Shown here piece by piece: positions 1-8,085 of a stretch of DNA of 15,250 nucleotides. The notes beneath the pieces are model-generated. The model was given only the letters and a program-made list of their open reading frames with translations, searched no databases and was not told where the DNA came from. Each line of letters opens with the position of its first letter. The stretch's first letter is position 1. Made by a program: the position numbers and the translations under genes. The stretch comes from an uncultured Alphaproteobacteria bacterium (GTDB lineage: Bacteria; Pseudomonadota; Alphaproteobacteria; Rickettsiales; UBA1997). The DNA lies in assembly GCA_903837365.1 (NCBI GenBank), contig CAILUF010000031.1, positions 1 to 15,250 of the forward strand. The letters are read 5' to 3'.

Positions 1-147
1 ATTGAAATAGAAATTGATAAATTTGATAATGCTGTTAAATTTAGAAAAAATCTATCAAATAATTTTAAGTTTTTATTTATAATCATTAAATTAACTTATA
101 AAAAATTGATCAAATTTAAATTTTACCAATTTGTTAATGAATATTAA
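1..147 (+). CDS. possible 3' end of an upstream gene (partial, 48 codons)
   Basis: Frame 1 is open from the first base to a TAA at 145-147, followed at once by a second TAA. The encoded piece starts IEIEIDKFDNAVKFRKNL and becomes rich in Lys, Phe, Ile and Asn. There is no in-frame ATG, so if real it begins before the window. An open run of 48 codons is fairly unlikely in sequence this AT-rich, where TAA is common, which is the only argument that it codes. I do not recognise the product. It resembles neither PurB nor the short ATPase-inhibitor-like protein sometimes found near purC in Alphaproteobacteria. It ends 6 bases before the purC start. It could also be decayed coding sequence or chance. 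Confidence 0.3.
   Translation: MEIEIDKFDNAVKFRKNLSNNFKFLFIIIKLTYKKLIKFKFYQFVNEY
78..83 (+). promoter_or_regulatory. candidate -10 box for the pur run
   Basis: A perfect TATAAT lies about 70 bases before the purC ATG, but no convincing -35 box is found 16-18 bases upstream (TCAAAT at 55-60 is poor). It also falls inside the open frame at 1-147. A perfect 8-base palindrome, TTGATCAA, follows at 106-113 and could be an operator or coincidence. AT-rich DNA gives many chance TATAAT matches, so support is weak. Confidence 0.25.
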
Positions 148-153
148 TAATCA

Positions 154-882
154 ATGACTAATAAGTTAGAAAAATTACAACAAATTTACGAAGGTAAGGC
201 AAAAATTTTGTTTGCTACAAACGATTCTGGCTTACTTATTCAACACTTCAAAGATGATGCTACTGCCTTTAACGCTCAAAAAAAAGCGGTGATTGCAGGA
301 AAGGGTAAGTTGAATAATTTGATTAGTGAACATATCATGCTTGAATTGGCAAAAAATGGCATCAAAACTCATTTCCTAAAAAAATTAAATGATCGCGAAC
401 AATTGGTAAAAAAAGTCAAAATTATTCCTCTTGAAATTATAATTCGCAACATCACTGCAGGATCGCTAAGCAAGCGCTTAGGTGTTGATGAGGGGATTGT
501 TTTGGAATCGCCAATTTTTGAGATTTGTTATAAAAATGATGCCTTGCAAGATCCGCTGTTAAATGATGATCATGCTGTTGAAGTTTTAAGAGTTATCAAC
601 AGAAAGCAATTAGAATTGTTAAGAAATAATGCCTTTAACATAAACAAATTATTACAAAATATTTTTAAGAATATTAATATAAATCTCGTTGATTTTAAAA
701 TTGAATTTGGAATTGATGATGATGGAGAAATTATTTTAGCAGATGAGATTAGTCCTGATGGCTGTAGGTTATGGGATTGTAATACAGCTGAAAAAATGGA
801 TAAGGATCGTTTTCGTCGAGATTTGGGTGGATTACTTGAAGCCTATCAAGAAATTGCATCGCGATTTAACTTAAAGCTTTAA
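154..882 (+). CDS. purC: phosphoribosylaminoimidazole-succinocarboxamide synthase (SAICAR synthetase)
   Basis: PurC joins aspartate to carboxyaminoimidazole ribonucleotide using ATP, giving SAICAR in cytosolic de novo purine synthesis. The 242 residues match a normal single-domain enzyme. Visible family motifs include the N-terminal YEGKAK (residues 12-17), the alphaproteobacterial-type QHFKDDATAFNA, IPLEIIIRNITAGSLSKRLG in the middle, and ADEISPDGCRLWD plus DKDRFRRDLGGLLEAY near the C-terminus. The ATG at 154 places YEGKAK at the expected distance from the start. No good Shine-Dalgarno sequence precedes it, which is common in this window. purS follows after 19 bases and purQ 25 bases later, so the three are probably co-transcribed. 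Nothing in the protein looks damaged. Confidence 0.97.
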   Translation: MTNKLEKLQQIYEGKAKILFATNDSGLLIQHFKDDATAFNAQKKAVIAGKGKLNNLISEHIMLELAKNGIKTHFLKKLNDREQLVKKVKIIPLEIIIRNITAGSLSKRLGVDEGIVLESPIFEICYKNDALQDPLLNDDHAVEVLRVINRKQLELLRNNAFNINKLLQNIFKNININLVDFKIEFGIDDDGEIILADEISPDGCRLWDCNTAEKMDKDRFRRDLGGLLEAYQEIASRFNLKL

Positions 883-901
883 TTCAAACTATAAATTCAC
901 A

Positions 902-1144
902 ATGAAAATCAGAATTATTATTGGTCTAAAAAAATCAGTTTTAGATACGCAAGGTAAAGCAATTGAAAATTCTTTGGTAAAAAATTTAGGTTACGAACAA
1001 ATTTCACAAGTTCGTCAAGGTAAATTTGTTGAGTTGGAAATTGCTGAAAATGATGCAAAAAAAGTTAAAGAAATAGTTGATCAAATTTGTGATAAACTTT
1101 TGGTTAATAAAATCATCGAAGACTACAGCTACGAGGTTTTATAA
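902..1144 (+). CDS. purS: phosphoribosylformylglycinamidine synthase subunit PurS
   Basis: This 80-residue protein has the size and pattern of PurS, the small dimeric subunit that bridges PurQ and the small-type PurL in the three-part FGAM synthase. The N-terminal strand MKIRIIIGLKKSVLDTQGKA and the later QVRQGKFVELEI are the characteristic parts (a conserved L-D-x-x-G-x-A followed by an R-x-G-K motif). It sits between purC and purQ, the usual order, 19 bases after purC and 25 before purQ. Its presence means the genome should use the short, PurS-dependent PurL. No purL is in this window. Confidence 0.94.
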   Translation: MKIRIIIGLKKSVLDTQGKAIENSLVKNLGYEQISQVRQGKFVELEIAENDAKKVKEIVDQICDKLLVNKIIEDYSYEVL

Positions 1145-1169
1145 GATTTTTAATTTTAACTAATATTTT

Positions 1170-1850
1170 ATGAAATCAGCGGTTATAACATTTCCAGGAT
1201 CAAATTGTGATCGAGACGCAATTGTAGCTCTCCAAAAAATTAATAGCAAAGTGCAAAGAATTTGGCATCAAGATACTAGTCTCGATAATGATTTAGATTT
1301 GATTGTCATTCCGGGAGGATTTTCCTATGGCGATTATTTGCGAAGTGGAGCGATGGCAGGAATATCTCCAATAATGCAAGAGGTAAAAAGATTATCGCAA
1401 AAAGGCGTTAGAGTTCTTGGAATTTGTAATGGATTTCAAATTTTATGCGAAAGCGGATTGCTTCAAGGAGTTTTGATGCGTAATACAAAAATGAAATTTA
1501 TTTGTCGACAAGTTCACCTTCGCGTTGAAAATAACGAAAGCGATTTTACTAATAAATATAAGCGTCGAGCGGTTATAAAAATTCCAATTGCCCATATGGA
1601 TGGTAATTATTTTGCGGAAAGTGAAGTCATTAAAAGACTTGAGGATACTGGATTAATTGCCTTTCGATATGTTGATGAGCAGGGTAACTTATCTGATAAT
1701 TCCAATCCCAATGGCTCAATTTTTAACATTGCTGGAATTTTTAATGAGCAAAAAAATATTTTAGGAATGATGCCTCACCCTGAGCGTGCAATCGATGAAA
1801 ATACAGGATCTAAAGATGGTTGGAATTTATTTCAAAGCTTAAATTGGTAA
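1170..1850 (+). CDS. purQ: phosphoribosylformylglycinamidine synthase subunit PurQ (glutaminase)
   Basis: PurQ is the class I glutamine amidotransferase subunit of FGAM synthase; it releases ammonia from glutamine for PurL. The 226 residues open with VITFPGSNCDRD, followed by GGFSYGDYLRSGAMA. The nucleophile Cys86 lies in GICNGFQ, and His203 and Glu205 lie in MPHPERA, completing the catalytic triad. Length is normal. It is the last gene of the purC-purS-purQ run: the next gene (lptE-like) points toward it, 63 bases away. The usual downstream partner purL is absent here and must be elsewhere. No strong terminator follows, only short AT-rich dyads. Confidence 0.97.
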   Translation: MKSAVITFPGSNCDRDAIVALQKINSKVQRIWHQDTSLDNDLDLIVIPGGFSYGDYLRSGAMAGISPIMQEVKRLSQKGVRVLGICNGFQILCESGLLQGVLMRNTKMKFICRQVHLRVENNESDFTNKYKRRAVIKIPIAHMDGNYFAESEVIKRLEDTGLIAFRYVDEQGNLSDNSNPNGSIFNIAGIFNEQKNILGMMPHPERAIDENTGSKDGWNLFQSLNW

Positions 1851-1913
1851 GATAAATATCATATTTAAAAACAGTTAGTTTTGATAAATTAAAATAAAAA
1901 TAATTTACTTTTA

Positions 1914-2492
1914 TTAATCATTAATAAAATAACAAACCGAATCTTCTTCCTTGCTATCTTTTAAATTATCGCATCTTTTTTGCAACTCAACAAGATCATT
2001 TACCAATGAATTTCGAATGTTTTGGGCGATTAATTTCGTTAAATTATTTTCAACATAATTTTGCGAAACATAAGTACCAAAGCGGTTTAATGAGACATCG
2101 TAATTGTCACTCATTTCAACAATACCCTTGGTAATTTGTTGCATATTTTCGGCATTTCTTAATTCGTAATTAACATTTAAAGTGATTTTATTTCGACCCG
2201 ATGCTCCTGTGGTGGTAATGAAAGTTGGACTTGATGATTGATTTAATTTGAGGATTAAAAAATATTTACCAGATGCTTTGATGTGATCGGGATTTAAAAT
2301 ATCGTAAAGATTATTACGCAGTTGTTGTGATAATTCCGTGCGATCTTTTTTTATTCTTATTCCTGCTAATTCATGAGATAAGGAGGTGCTTAAATTCTGA
2401 TCTTTATAAACTACTTGCAATCCGCAAGCGCATAGACCGCAAAGGATTGCAATTGCCAATAATTTCTTAAATATTTTTATTTTTTTGGGCAT
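1914..2492 (-). CDS. lptE: LptE-like outer-membrane lipoprotein (LPS assembly)
   Basis: LptE plugs the LptD barrel and helps insert lipopolysaccharide into the outer membrane. The 192 residues begin with a basic segment and a hydrophobic stretch ending in a lipobox-like L-C-A-C, so Cys23 would be the lipidated residue. After it comes CGLQVVY, close to the CGF-x-P-L-Y start common in alphaproteobacterial LptE. The body has the expected spacing: a DR-x-E-L-x-Q-x-L-R motif around residues 50-60, a Y-x-L-x-L-x-L strand, and a C-terminal helix with repeated LI-x-x-I-x-x-S-L. Cysteine at -2 of the lipobox is slightly unusual. The ATG lies inside pyrG, overlapping its last 26 bases, so translation is probably coupled. 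The family diverges fast and the assignment rests on pattern, not on an alignment. Confidence 0.7.
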   Translation of the reverse strand: MPKKIKIFKKLLAIAILCGLCACGLQVVYKDQNLSTSLSHELAGIRIKKDRTELSQQLRNNLYDILNPDHIKASGKYFLILKLNQSSSPTFITTTGASGRNKITLNVNYELRNAENMQQITKGIVEMSDNYDVSLNRFGTYVSQNYVENNLTKLIAQNIRNSLVNDLVELQKRCDNLKDSKEEDSVCYFIND

Positions 2493-4089
2493 ATTTTAAA
2501 GCTTCTTTGAGATAAGCAACAAACAATGGATGAGCTTGAAATGGCTTAGATTTTAATTCAGGATGGAATTGTACGCCAACGAAAAATGGATGATCAGTTG
2601 CTTCAATAATTTCTGGCAATTTACCATCCTGAGAAATTCCTGAAAAATTCATTCCAGCTTTTTCAAATTGTTTTTGGAAATTAATGTTAACCTCATAGCG
2701 ATGACGATGTCTTTCACTGATGGTTTCTTTTTGATAAATTTTATGAGCCAATGAGGATTTTTTGATGTTGCATTTATATGCACCAAGGCGCATTGTTCCA
2801 CCTAAATCATCGCCTTTAATTTTATTTTTTTTACCAGTTTTATCTTGCCATTCATTCATCATGCCAATCACAAAAGTTCCTTTTTTACTGATTTCGCTTG
2901 AGGTTGCGTCAGCTATCTTTAAAACATTGCGCGCAAATTCAATAACGGCCATCTGCATCCCAAAACAAATGCCAAGATAAGGAATTTTATTTTTACGAGC
3001 ATATTCGATCATGCTAATTTTTCCTTCTGTTCCATCTGAGCCAAATCCACCAGGAACTAAAATGGCATGAATATTTTTTGGTAAATTTTGAGTTTTATGT
3101 CGAGCATTAATCCACAAAATATTGACTTTAATTTTTAATTCAAAACTGCCGTGATCTAGTGCTTCAAGCAATGATTTGTAGGAATCGTGATAGTCGATAT
3201 ATTTGCCAACAATAGCAATATTAAGTTCTAAACGCGGATTATCAATTGCTTCCTTAATACTTTTCCACTTAGAAAGATCTAGTTTTTTATTATGGTCAAT
3301 TTTAAAAAATTTTAAAATTTGTTTATCTAATCCTTGAGCGTGATAAACCATCGGTACTTCGTAAATGCTTTTTACATTTGGTGCGCCAATTACTGATTCC
3401 AAAGGAACTGAGCACATTTGCGCAATTTTTTCTAAATGATTTTTGCTAATTTCTCTTTCCGCACGGCATAAAATTATGCTTGGTTGAATTCCAATTGAAC
3501 GCAATTCCTTAACCGAATGTTGAGTTGGTTTAGTTTTAAGTTCATTGGCACATTCGATGTAAGGCAAGAGAGTTAGATGAACAAAGGCGCAATCATTTGG
3601 TAAATCGTAAGCCAATTGGCGAATCGCTTCGAAAAAGGGCAGGGCTTCAATATCGCCAACAGTTCCACCAATTTCACAAAGCATGAAATCAACATTTTTA
3701 CAATCATTGAGAATGAATTTTTTAATAAGATCAGTAACATGAGGAATGACCTGCACGGTTCCTCCGAGATAATCTCCTTTGCGTTCTTTAGAAAGAAGAT
3801 CTGCGTAAATTTGTCCGGCAGTAATATTATCGGATTTTTTTGTATCAACTCCGGTAAATCTTTCGTAATGACCAAGATCAAGATCAGTTTCTGCGCCATC
3901 TTCGGTAACAAAAACTTCGCCATGTTGAGTTGGACTCATTGTTCCTGGATCGATATTGAGATAAGGATCTAGCTTACGCAATCTTACGCTATAGCCTCTC
4001 GCTTGCAGTAATGCACCAATCGATGCTGAGGCAAGTCCTTTGCCCAGTGAGGATACAACTCCGCCGGTTATAAAAATGAATTTAGTCAT
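2467..4089 (-). CDS. pyrG: CTP synthase
   Basis: PyrG aminates UTP to CTP with ATP and glutamine, the last step of pyrimidine nucleotide synthesis. The 540 residues give a full two-domain enzyme. The N-terminal synthetase domain opens with [13 protein letters not shown] (P-loop-like), followed by [14 protein letters not shown] and [22 protein letters not shown], with EIGGTVGD further on. The C-terminal class I glutaminase domain has PGGFG, the nucleophile Cys375 in GICFGMQ, and His509 and Glu511 in FHPEL. It lies 65 bases downstream of the flavin oxidoreductase gene on the same strand, and its 3' end overlaps the lptE-like start. The overlapped tail is the lysine-rich YAQKNKNI beyond the conserved fold. 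Confidence 0.98.
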   Translation of the reverse strand: MTKFIFITGGVVSSLGKGLASASIGALLQARGYSVRLRKLDPYLNIDPGTMSPTQHGEVFVTEDGAETDLDLGHYERFTGVDTKKSDNITAGQIYADLLSKERKGDYLGGTVQVIPHVTDLIKKFILNDCKNVDFMLCEIGGTVGDIEALPFFEAIRQLAYDLPNDCAFVHLTLLPYIECANELKTKPTQHSVKELRSIGIQPSIILCRAEREISKNHLEKIAQMCSVPLESVIGAPNVKSIYEVPMVYHAQGLDKQILKFFKIDHNKKLDLSKWKSIKEAIDNPRLELNIAIVGKYIDYHDSYKSLLEALDHGSFELKIKVNILWINARHKTQNLPKNIHAILVPGGFGSDGTEGKISMIEYARKNKIPYLGICFGMQMAVIEFARNVLKIADATSSEISKKGTFVIGMMNEWQDKTGKKNKIKGDDLGGTMRLGAYKCNIKKSSLAHKIYQKETISERHRHRYEVNINFQKQFEKAGMNFSGISQDGKLPEIIEATDHPFFVGVQFHPELKSKPFQAHPLFVAYLKEALKYAQKNKNI

Positions 4090-4154
4090 TTCTAGAAAAA
4101 ATAAGTTATTGATAAATGTTAACTATTAACAAAAGTTAATTTATTTATTGAGTT

Positions 4155-5561
4155 TTATTTGCCAATCATAATTCTATCGACCAATTCTTTAATGGTTGGA
4201 GTAAAGCCATTGGCATAGAATTCATCAGTTGCAAAGCGATATGCGCTATGACCCGAAAACATTAATTGGTTTTCAATATCAGTTCCTAAGCGCACATCCT
4301 GTAAAGTTTTTTGTATACAAAAGCTTCGTGGATCGGCTTTACGGCCTGTAGTATATTCCATTTCTTCTTTATCTGACCAATTACTAAAACGACATTGACT
4401 TAAACAGCCCATGCAATTTATTTGATCGGTTAAAATTTGCTGAGCTTTTGATTTGTCAACGAACATTAAAGTTTCATCGGGAGTTTTCATGCTCTCGCTA
4501 AAGCCTTTTTTAATCCATTCGTCAACTTTAATTTTATCTGCAGATTTTATGTAAACGTTTCGACCTCGTTGTCCAAAGGCAATCGCGCTGTCAAAAATAT
4601 TATCAGCTTTAGCGCGATATTCAACTTGATGAATTTCGCGTTCTTTTAATTCGCGAATAAAATTATTTTCAATTGCTGATGAATAAAAACCAGTTGGACT
4701 AAAGCGATTGAGATAAACATCGCCTTCTTTGAGAGTTCGCAATTTTTGTTTCCATTGATCGGGAACGGGATATTCCTGGGTTAGAATTGGTCGAGTTCCA
4801 AATTGAAAAACGATTGGACCAATTTCAGGATTATCAAGCCAATGTTCAAATTCCTCAAGATTCCAAACACCTCCAGCCATGATAATTGGCACGTCATTTA
4901 AACCAACTGAATTCATGAAAGAACGAATTTCTGCGACGCGTGGATAAGGATCTTCGTAAGCGTTTGGATCTTCGGCATTTGATAAGCCATTATGTCCGCC
5001 AGCGCGCCAAGGGCATTCGTAAACTACTCCACCAAGTAAATCCTTAGCTTTGTGATAACTTCTTTTCCATAAAGCGCGAAAAGCACGCATCGAAGAAACT
5101 ATGGGGTAGTAGTAGACACGATATTTTTCAGCAATTTCGCTTAAGCGATAGGGCATTCCCGCTCCACAAGTAATTCCGTGAATTAGATCTTTAGCACCAT
5201 CCAAAATTCCGTGCAAAACACGTTCTGCTCCACCCATTTCCCAAAGAACATTCATGTGAATTCTTCCAAGGTTTGCAGAAATATCATGAGCGATTTTAGC
5301 TTGGGCGATACCACCTTTAATCGAATAAGCGATCAATTCTTCGTGACGTAAACGACGAGTTTGCTCCTTAAAAACTAATGGATGATATTGGTTATTTTCG
5401 TCAATATAATCAGCATTTACACCGGAAAAAGTTCCAACTGCACCAGCTTTTGCAAAATGCCCAGCGGTAACGCCGTTAGTAATTCCAACGCCTTTTCCGC
5501 CTTCAATAATTGGTAAGGTTTCAATTCCTGAAATTGAGAAAGATTTAATTTTTTTTAGCAA
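4155..5561 (-). CDS. nitronate monooxygenase / NAD(P)H-dependent flavin oxidoreductase family protein with C-terminal Cys cluster
   Basis: This 468-residue protein belongs to the FMN-binding TIM-barrel family that includes nitronate monooxygenase (2-nitropropane dioxygenase) and FabK. It has the longer form typical of many Alphaproteobacteria. Visible parts are EGGKGVGITNG near residue 20, GTFSGVNADYID, a GITCGAGMP loop, CPWRAGGHNG, and the phosphate-binding IIMAGGVWN followed by FQFGTRPILT. The C-terminal extension carries four cysteines, C383, C386, C390 and C415 (C-x2-C-x3-C-x24-C), a possible metal or Fe-S site. The start is TTG at 5561: GGAG at 5569-5572 sits 7 bases upstream, and the next methionine is far inside the conserved fold. 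pyrG and the lptE-like gene follow on the same strand. The substrate cannot be told from sequence. Confidence 0.86.
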   Translation of the reverse strand: MLKKIKSFSISGIETLPIIEGGKGVGITNGVTAGHFAKAGAVGTFSGVNADYIDENNQYHPLVFKEQTRRLRHEELIAYSIKGGIAQAKIAHDISANLGRIHMNVLWEMGGAERVLHGILDGAKDLIHGITCGAGMPYRLSEIAEKYRVYYYPIVSSMRAFRALWKRSYHKAKDLLGGVVYECPWRAGGHNGLSNAEDPNAYEDPYPRVAEIRSFMNSVGLNDVPIIMAGGVWNLEEFEHWLDNPEIGPIVFQFGTRPILTQEYPVPDQWKQKLRTLKEGDVYLNRFSPTGFYSSAIENNFIRELKEREIHQVEYRAKADNIFDSAIAFGQRGRNVYIKSADKIKVDEWIKKGFSESMKTPDETLMFVDKSKAQQILTDQINCMGCLSQCRFSNWSDKEEMEYTTGRKADPRSFCIQKTLQDVRLGTDIENQLMFSGHSAYRFATDEFYANGFTPTIKELVDRIMIGK

Positions 5562-5802
5562 TTTAAAACTCCAAGATTTTTAATGATATCAATGATTCCA
5601 AGAAATTTAAGTTTATCTGGAAAAATTGTTTTTACAAAATTATTTAATTTTTTAAAAAGATTTCTTTTTTAAAGTTTTGAATCTAATTTCTTGTAAAAAA
5701 TATGCAAATGATTTTTAAAATTGTAAATAAATTTTTTTAAATTTATGACGGGATTAAAAATTATTATTTTTATTGGTTTAAAATAAATATTGTTAAATAT
5801 TA
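5562..5802. promoter_or_regulatory. divergent intergenic region, flavin oxidoreductase / xseA
   Basis: This 241-base gap lies between two genes that point away from each other, so it should hold both promoters. For xseA, TTGTAA at 5721-5726 with TATGAC at 5744-5749 (17-base spacer, 4 of 6 matches each) is a possible pair. For the minus-strand group, TTGTAA with TAAACT after a 16-base spacer (about 5600-5630) is similarly weak. An AATATT-GTTA-AATATT repeat sits at 5786-5801 directly against the xseA start. I see no gene or RNA here. Confidence 0.3.
5569..5572 (-). promoter_or_regulatory. ribosome binding site GGAG setting a TTG start
   Basis: Read on the minus strand, GGAG lies 7 bases before the TTG at 5559-5561. 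This is the clearest Shine-Dalgarno match seen before any gene here and it decides the start codon, since no ATG is available near the N-terminus of the conserved protein. Confidence 0.75.
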
Positions 5803-7119
5803 ATGAAAGTTAACATTCCCGAATTTAGCGTTTCGCAATTCTCACGAGCTATAAAATCAGTTGTTGAAGATGCTTTTGGCTATGTTAGAATCAAAGGTGA
5901 AATTACTGGATTTAAGAAAGCTAGTAGCGGACATTTATATTTTTCTCTTAAGGATGAAAATTCCACACTTGGGGCAGTCTGCTTTCGAAATTCTGCACAA
6001 AATTTAAATTTTGAAATTGCCGATGGTTTACAAGTTTGCGTTTCAGGAAAAATTACCACTTTCGAAGGGCGATCAAATTATCAAATAATTGTTGAAAAGA
6101 TTGAAATTGCAGGACTCGGAGCAATATTAGAAATGCTTGAAAAGCGTAAACAAAAACTCGCTAATGAGGGATTATTTGATGTCGCTTATAAAAAAAACTT
6201 ACCATATTTCCCAAAAATTATAGGCGTTATAACTTCACCAACCGGAGCGGTTATTGAAGATATTAAAAATCGTATAAATGCCAGATGTCCTACAACAATA
6301 ATGCTTTACGGCGTTACTGTGCAAGGTGAAAAAGCTGTTAGCGAAATTTGTGGAGCAATAAAATATTTTAATTCGCTGAAACAAAATCGTCCGGATCTTT
6401 TGATTGTTGCGCGAGGTGGTGGATCATTTGAGGATCTATTAATTTTTAACGATGAAGAGTTAGTGCGTTGCGCATTTAAAAGTGAGATACCGATAATTTC
6501 GGCAATTGGCCATGAGACTGACAATTGTTTGCTTGATTTGGTAGCAGATGTTCGCGCTCCTACTCCTACAGCTTCCGCAGAAATTGCGACTATAATGTTA
6601 AGTGAAGTAAAAAATCAAATTTTCAATCTTAATCAAAGGTTAAATATTTTGATAAATAAATTTTTTGTCGAAAATTTTAATCATATAAATAATCTTGCGC
6701 GTTTCATTGTTAGTCCGCAAAATATGTTAATTCAACAACAAAAAAATCTTTGCGAACGTCATAATAAAATTGCTTTTTTGCTTGATAATTTTATCGCTAA
6801 TAAAACTAATAAAATTAATAATTTTAAAATTTCACCGCAATTTATTTTGCAAAAAATTAATCACCATAATCAGCAAATAAATAATCAATTCTTAGTAATA
6901 TCCAGAAGGCTTGAAGGCTATGTTTTGCAAAATGAAACTGCTCTTAAAAATTTACAAAAATCTTTAACAGCTAACCATTATCAAAATATTTTGAAGCGCG
7001 GATTTGTATTGGTTAAAAATTCGCAAAATCAACTTATCGATTCAGTTTCTAAAATTCAAAAAGATCAAGTAATAAGCCTCGAATTTGGTGATGGCAAAGC
7101 GCAAGGAAAAATTATTTAA
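5803..7119 (+). CDS. xseA: exodeoxyribonuclease VII large subunit
   Basis: XseA is the catalytic subunit of exonuclease VII, which degrades single-stranded DNA in repair together with several small XseB subunits. The 438 residues show an N-terminal OB-fold (about 1-100, with YVRIKGEITGFKKASSGHLY and FSLKD), then the catalytic domain. Its marks are GVITSPTGAVIEDI (about 143-156), ARGGGSFEDL, SAIGHETD and DVRAPTPTASAE. A long Asn/Gln/Lys-rich helical region (about 265-400) corresponds to the coiled-coil stalk of the family, and the end has the usual ILKRGF motif. Length is normal. The ATG at 5803 puts the OB-fold at the start of the protein. xseB is not in the window. Confidence 0.97.
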   Translation: MKVNIPEFSVSQFSRAIKSVVEDAFGYVRIKGEITGFKKASSGHLYFSLKDENSTLGAVCFRNSAQNLNFEIADGLQVCVSGKITTFEGRSNYQIIVEKIEIAGLGAILEMLEKRKQKLANEGLFDVAYKKNLPYFPKIIGVITSPTGAVIEDIKNRINARCPTTIMLYGVTVQGEKAVSEICGAIKYFNSLKQNRPDLLIVARGGGSFEDLLIFNDEELVRCAFKSEIPIISAIGHETDNCLLDLVADVRAPTPTASAEIATIMLSEVKNQIFNLNQRLNILINKFFVENFNHINNLARFIVSPQNMLIQQQKNLCERHNKIAFLLDNFIANKTNKINNFKISPQFILQKINHHNQQINNQFLVISRRLEGYVLQNETALKNLQKSLTANHYQNILKRGFVLVKNSQNQLIDSVSKIQKDQVISLEFGDGKAQGKII

Positions 7120-7124
7120 AATTT

Positions 7125-7141
7125 AAAAATTGACAATTTTT
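7125..7141. terminator. weak AT-only hairpin between xseA and hisN
   Basis: AAAAATT (7125-7131), a GAC loop, and AATTTTT (7135-7141) form a perfect 7-bp stem a few bases after the xseA stop. The right arm itself supplies the T-run on the plus strand and the left arm supplies one on the minus strand, so it could serve both converging genes. With no GC pairs it would be weak. Confidence 0.3.
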
Positions 7142-7176
7142 CTAAAGTTTAGTAATAAAATTTTTTAGATTAATTT

Positions 7177-8085
7177 CTAATCATTAATTATTTTTAAAAC
7201 TTGTTGATGAAGTTCTTTGCTAGAGCAAGCTAGTAATCTGGCATTATGTTGAAGTTTTAATTCATTACCTTGCCAATCGCTAATTGTGGCGTGAGAATTT
7301 TTAAGTAAAGGAATATGGCTAGCAAAATCATAAATTTTTAATTCAGGTTCGATGATAATATCAACAAAACCCATCGCCAAACAGGCGTAGGAGTAGCAAT
7401 CTCCACCGTAAATTGCTCCACCTAATCTTTGATATTTTGTTTGCTTGCAAATTTTTTCGAAAATTTTTGCGTCATTATCACGAAAAAAAACTGGCGAACT
7501 TGTGCACAAAACCGCTTGAGAAATTTCTTGGCAATTTCTGGCGAATATTTTTTTTCCATTAAACCAACTTCCGCATAATTTACTTCCACATTCTTCATCA
7601 ATTCCAATCCAACGTTCACTATTAATTGGCTGATTCATTGCCCCAATTAATACTTTATAATCATCAAATAATAATTTTTGATTAACTATATTTATTTTAC
7701 TATTATTTGATAATTGTGAATTATTTTTAACTGGACTTGTTGAAATATCTTGTTTTTGTGCAAAAGCAATTAAATTACCAAAAATCGGTCTTCCAACTAT
7801 GAAAGAAGAGGTTCCGTCAATTGGGTCGATAATCCATAAATAATCAGCATCACTTTGATGATCGCCAAATTCTTCGCCGATAATTCCGTGAGTAGGATAT
7901 TTTTTCATAATCGCTTGGCGAATTTTTTCTTCAATTTCACGATCGGCAATGGTTACGGGAGAATCATCTTCCTTGGCAATTTCTTGCAAAATTTTTGCAT
8001 CATTAAGACGATAATAACGCTTCGATACTTCAGTTGCAATATCGCAAAGCTGATGAGTAAATTGTAGAATTTCTTGATAAAACAT
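7177..8085 (-). CDS. hisN: histidinol-phosphatase of the inositol monophosphatase family (HisN type)
   Basis: The protein is a Mg-dependent phosphatase of the inositol monophosphatase fold. Metal ligands are visible as Glu71-Glu72 in GEEFG and Asp87 and Asp90 in IDPIDGTSSF; the DSPVTIADREIE helix precedes them. The later GGDCYSYACLAMG and the IYDFASHIPLL and DWQGNEL segments resemble HisN, which makes histidinol from histidinol phosphate, more than plain inositol or CysQ-type enzymes. At 302 residues it is longer than usual (about 260). The excess is a Ser/Asn-rich stretch at about residues 111-140, where relatives have a tight turn. No other his gene is nearby, so the true substrate is uncertain. 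The 5' end faces the thiolase gene 96 bases away; the 3' end converges with xseA. Confidence 0.77.
   Translation of the reverse strand: MFYQEILQFTHQLCDIATEVSKRYYRLNDAKILQEIAKEDDSPVTIADREIEEKIRQAIMKKYPTHGIIGEEFGDHQSDADYLWIIDPIDGTSSFIVGRPIFGNLIAFAQKQDISTSPVKNNSQLSNNSKINIVNQKLLFDDYKVLIGAMNQPINSERWIGIDEECGSKLCGSWFNGKKIFARNCQEISQAVLCTSSPVFFRDNDAKIFEKICKQTKYQRLGGAIYGGDCYSYACLAMGFVDIIIEPELKIYDFASHIPLLKNSHATISDWQGNELKLQHNARLLACSSKELHQQVLKIIND
7663..7711. repeat. 11-bp perfect inverted repeat inside the hisN insertion
   Basis: ATCAAATAATA (7663-7673) and TATTATTTGAT (7701-7711) are perfect reverse complements separated by 27 bases. The dyad encodes about residues 125-141, inside the segment that makes this phosphatase longer than its relatives. 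It may be the remnant of a small palindromic element inserted in frame, or a chance dyad in AT-rich DNA. Confidence 0.4.

Noticed and set aside
1851..1913. Possible terminator between purQ and the lptE-like gene
   Set aside because: Only 5-bp dyads such as AAAAC/GTTTT and AT-only pairings are present, with no clear T-run. They do not exceed what this composition gives by chance.
3573..3972. Open frames of about 116-118 codons on both strands within pyrG
   Set aside because: They overlap the most conserved part of CTP synthase in other frames and have no independent support.
4090..4154. Dyad GTTAA-CTA-TTAAC between the flavin oxidoreductase gene and pyrG as an operator or terminator
   Set aside because: The stem is only 5-6 bp and AT-rich without a T-run. 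The two genes are more simply read as one transcript.
4155..5561. FabK-type enoyl-ACP reductase as the identity of the flavin oxidoreductase
   Set aside because: The protein is much longer than FabK (about 310 residues), has a C-terminal cysteine cluster and matches the long alphaproteobacterial nitronate-monooxygenase-like form.
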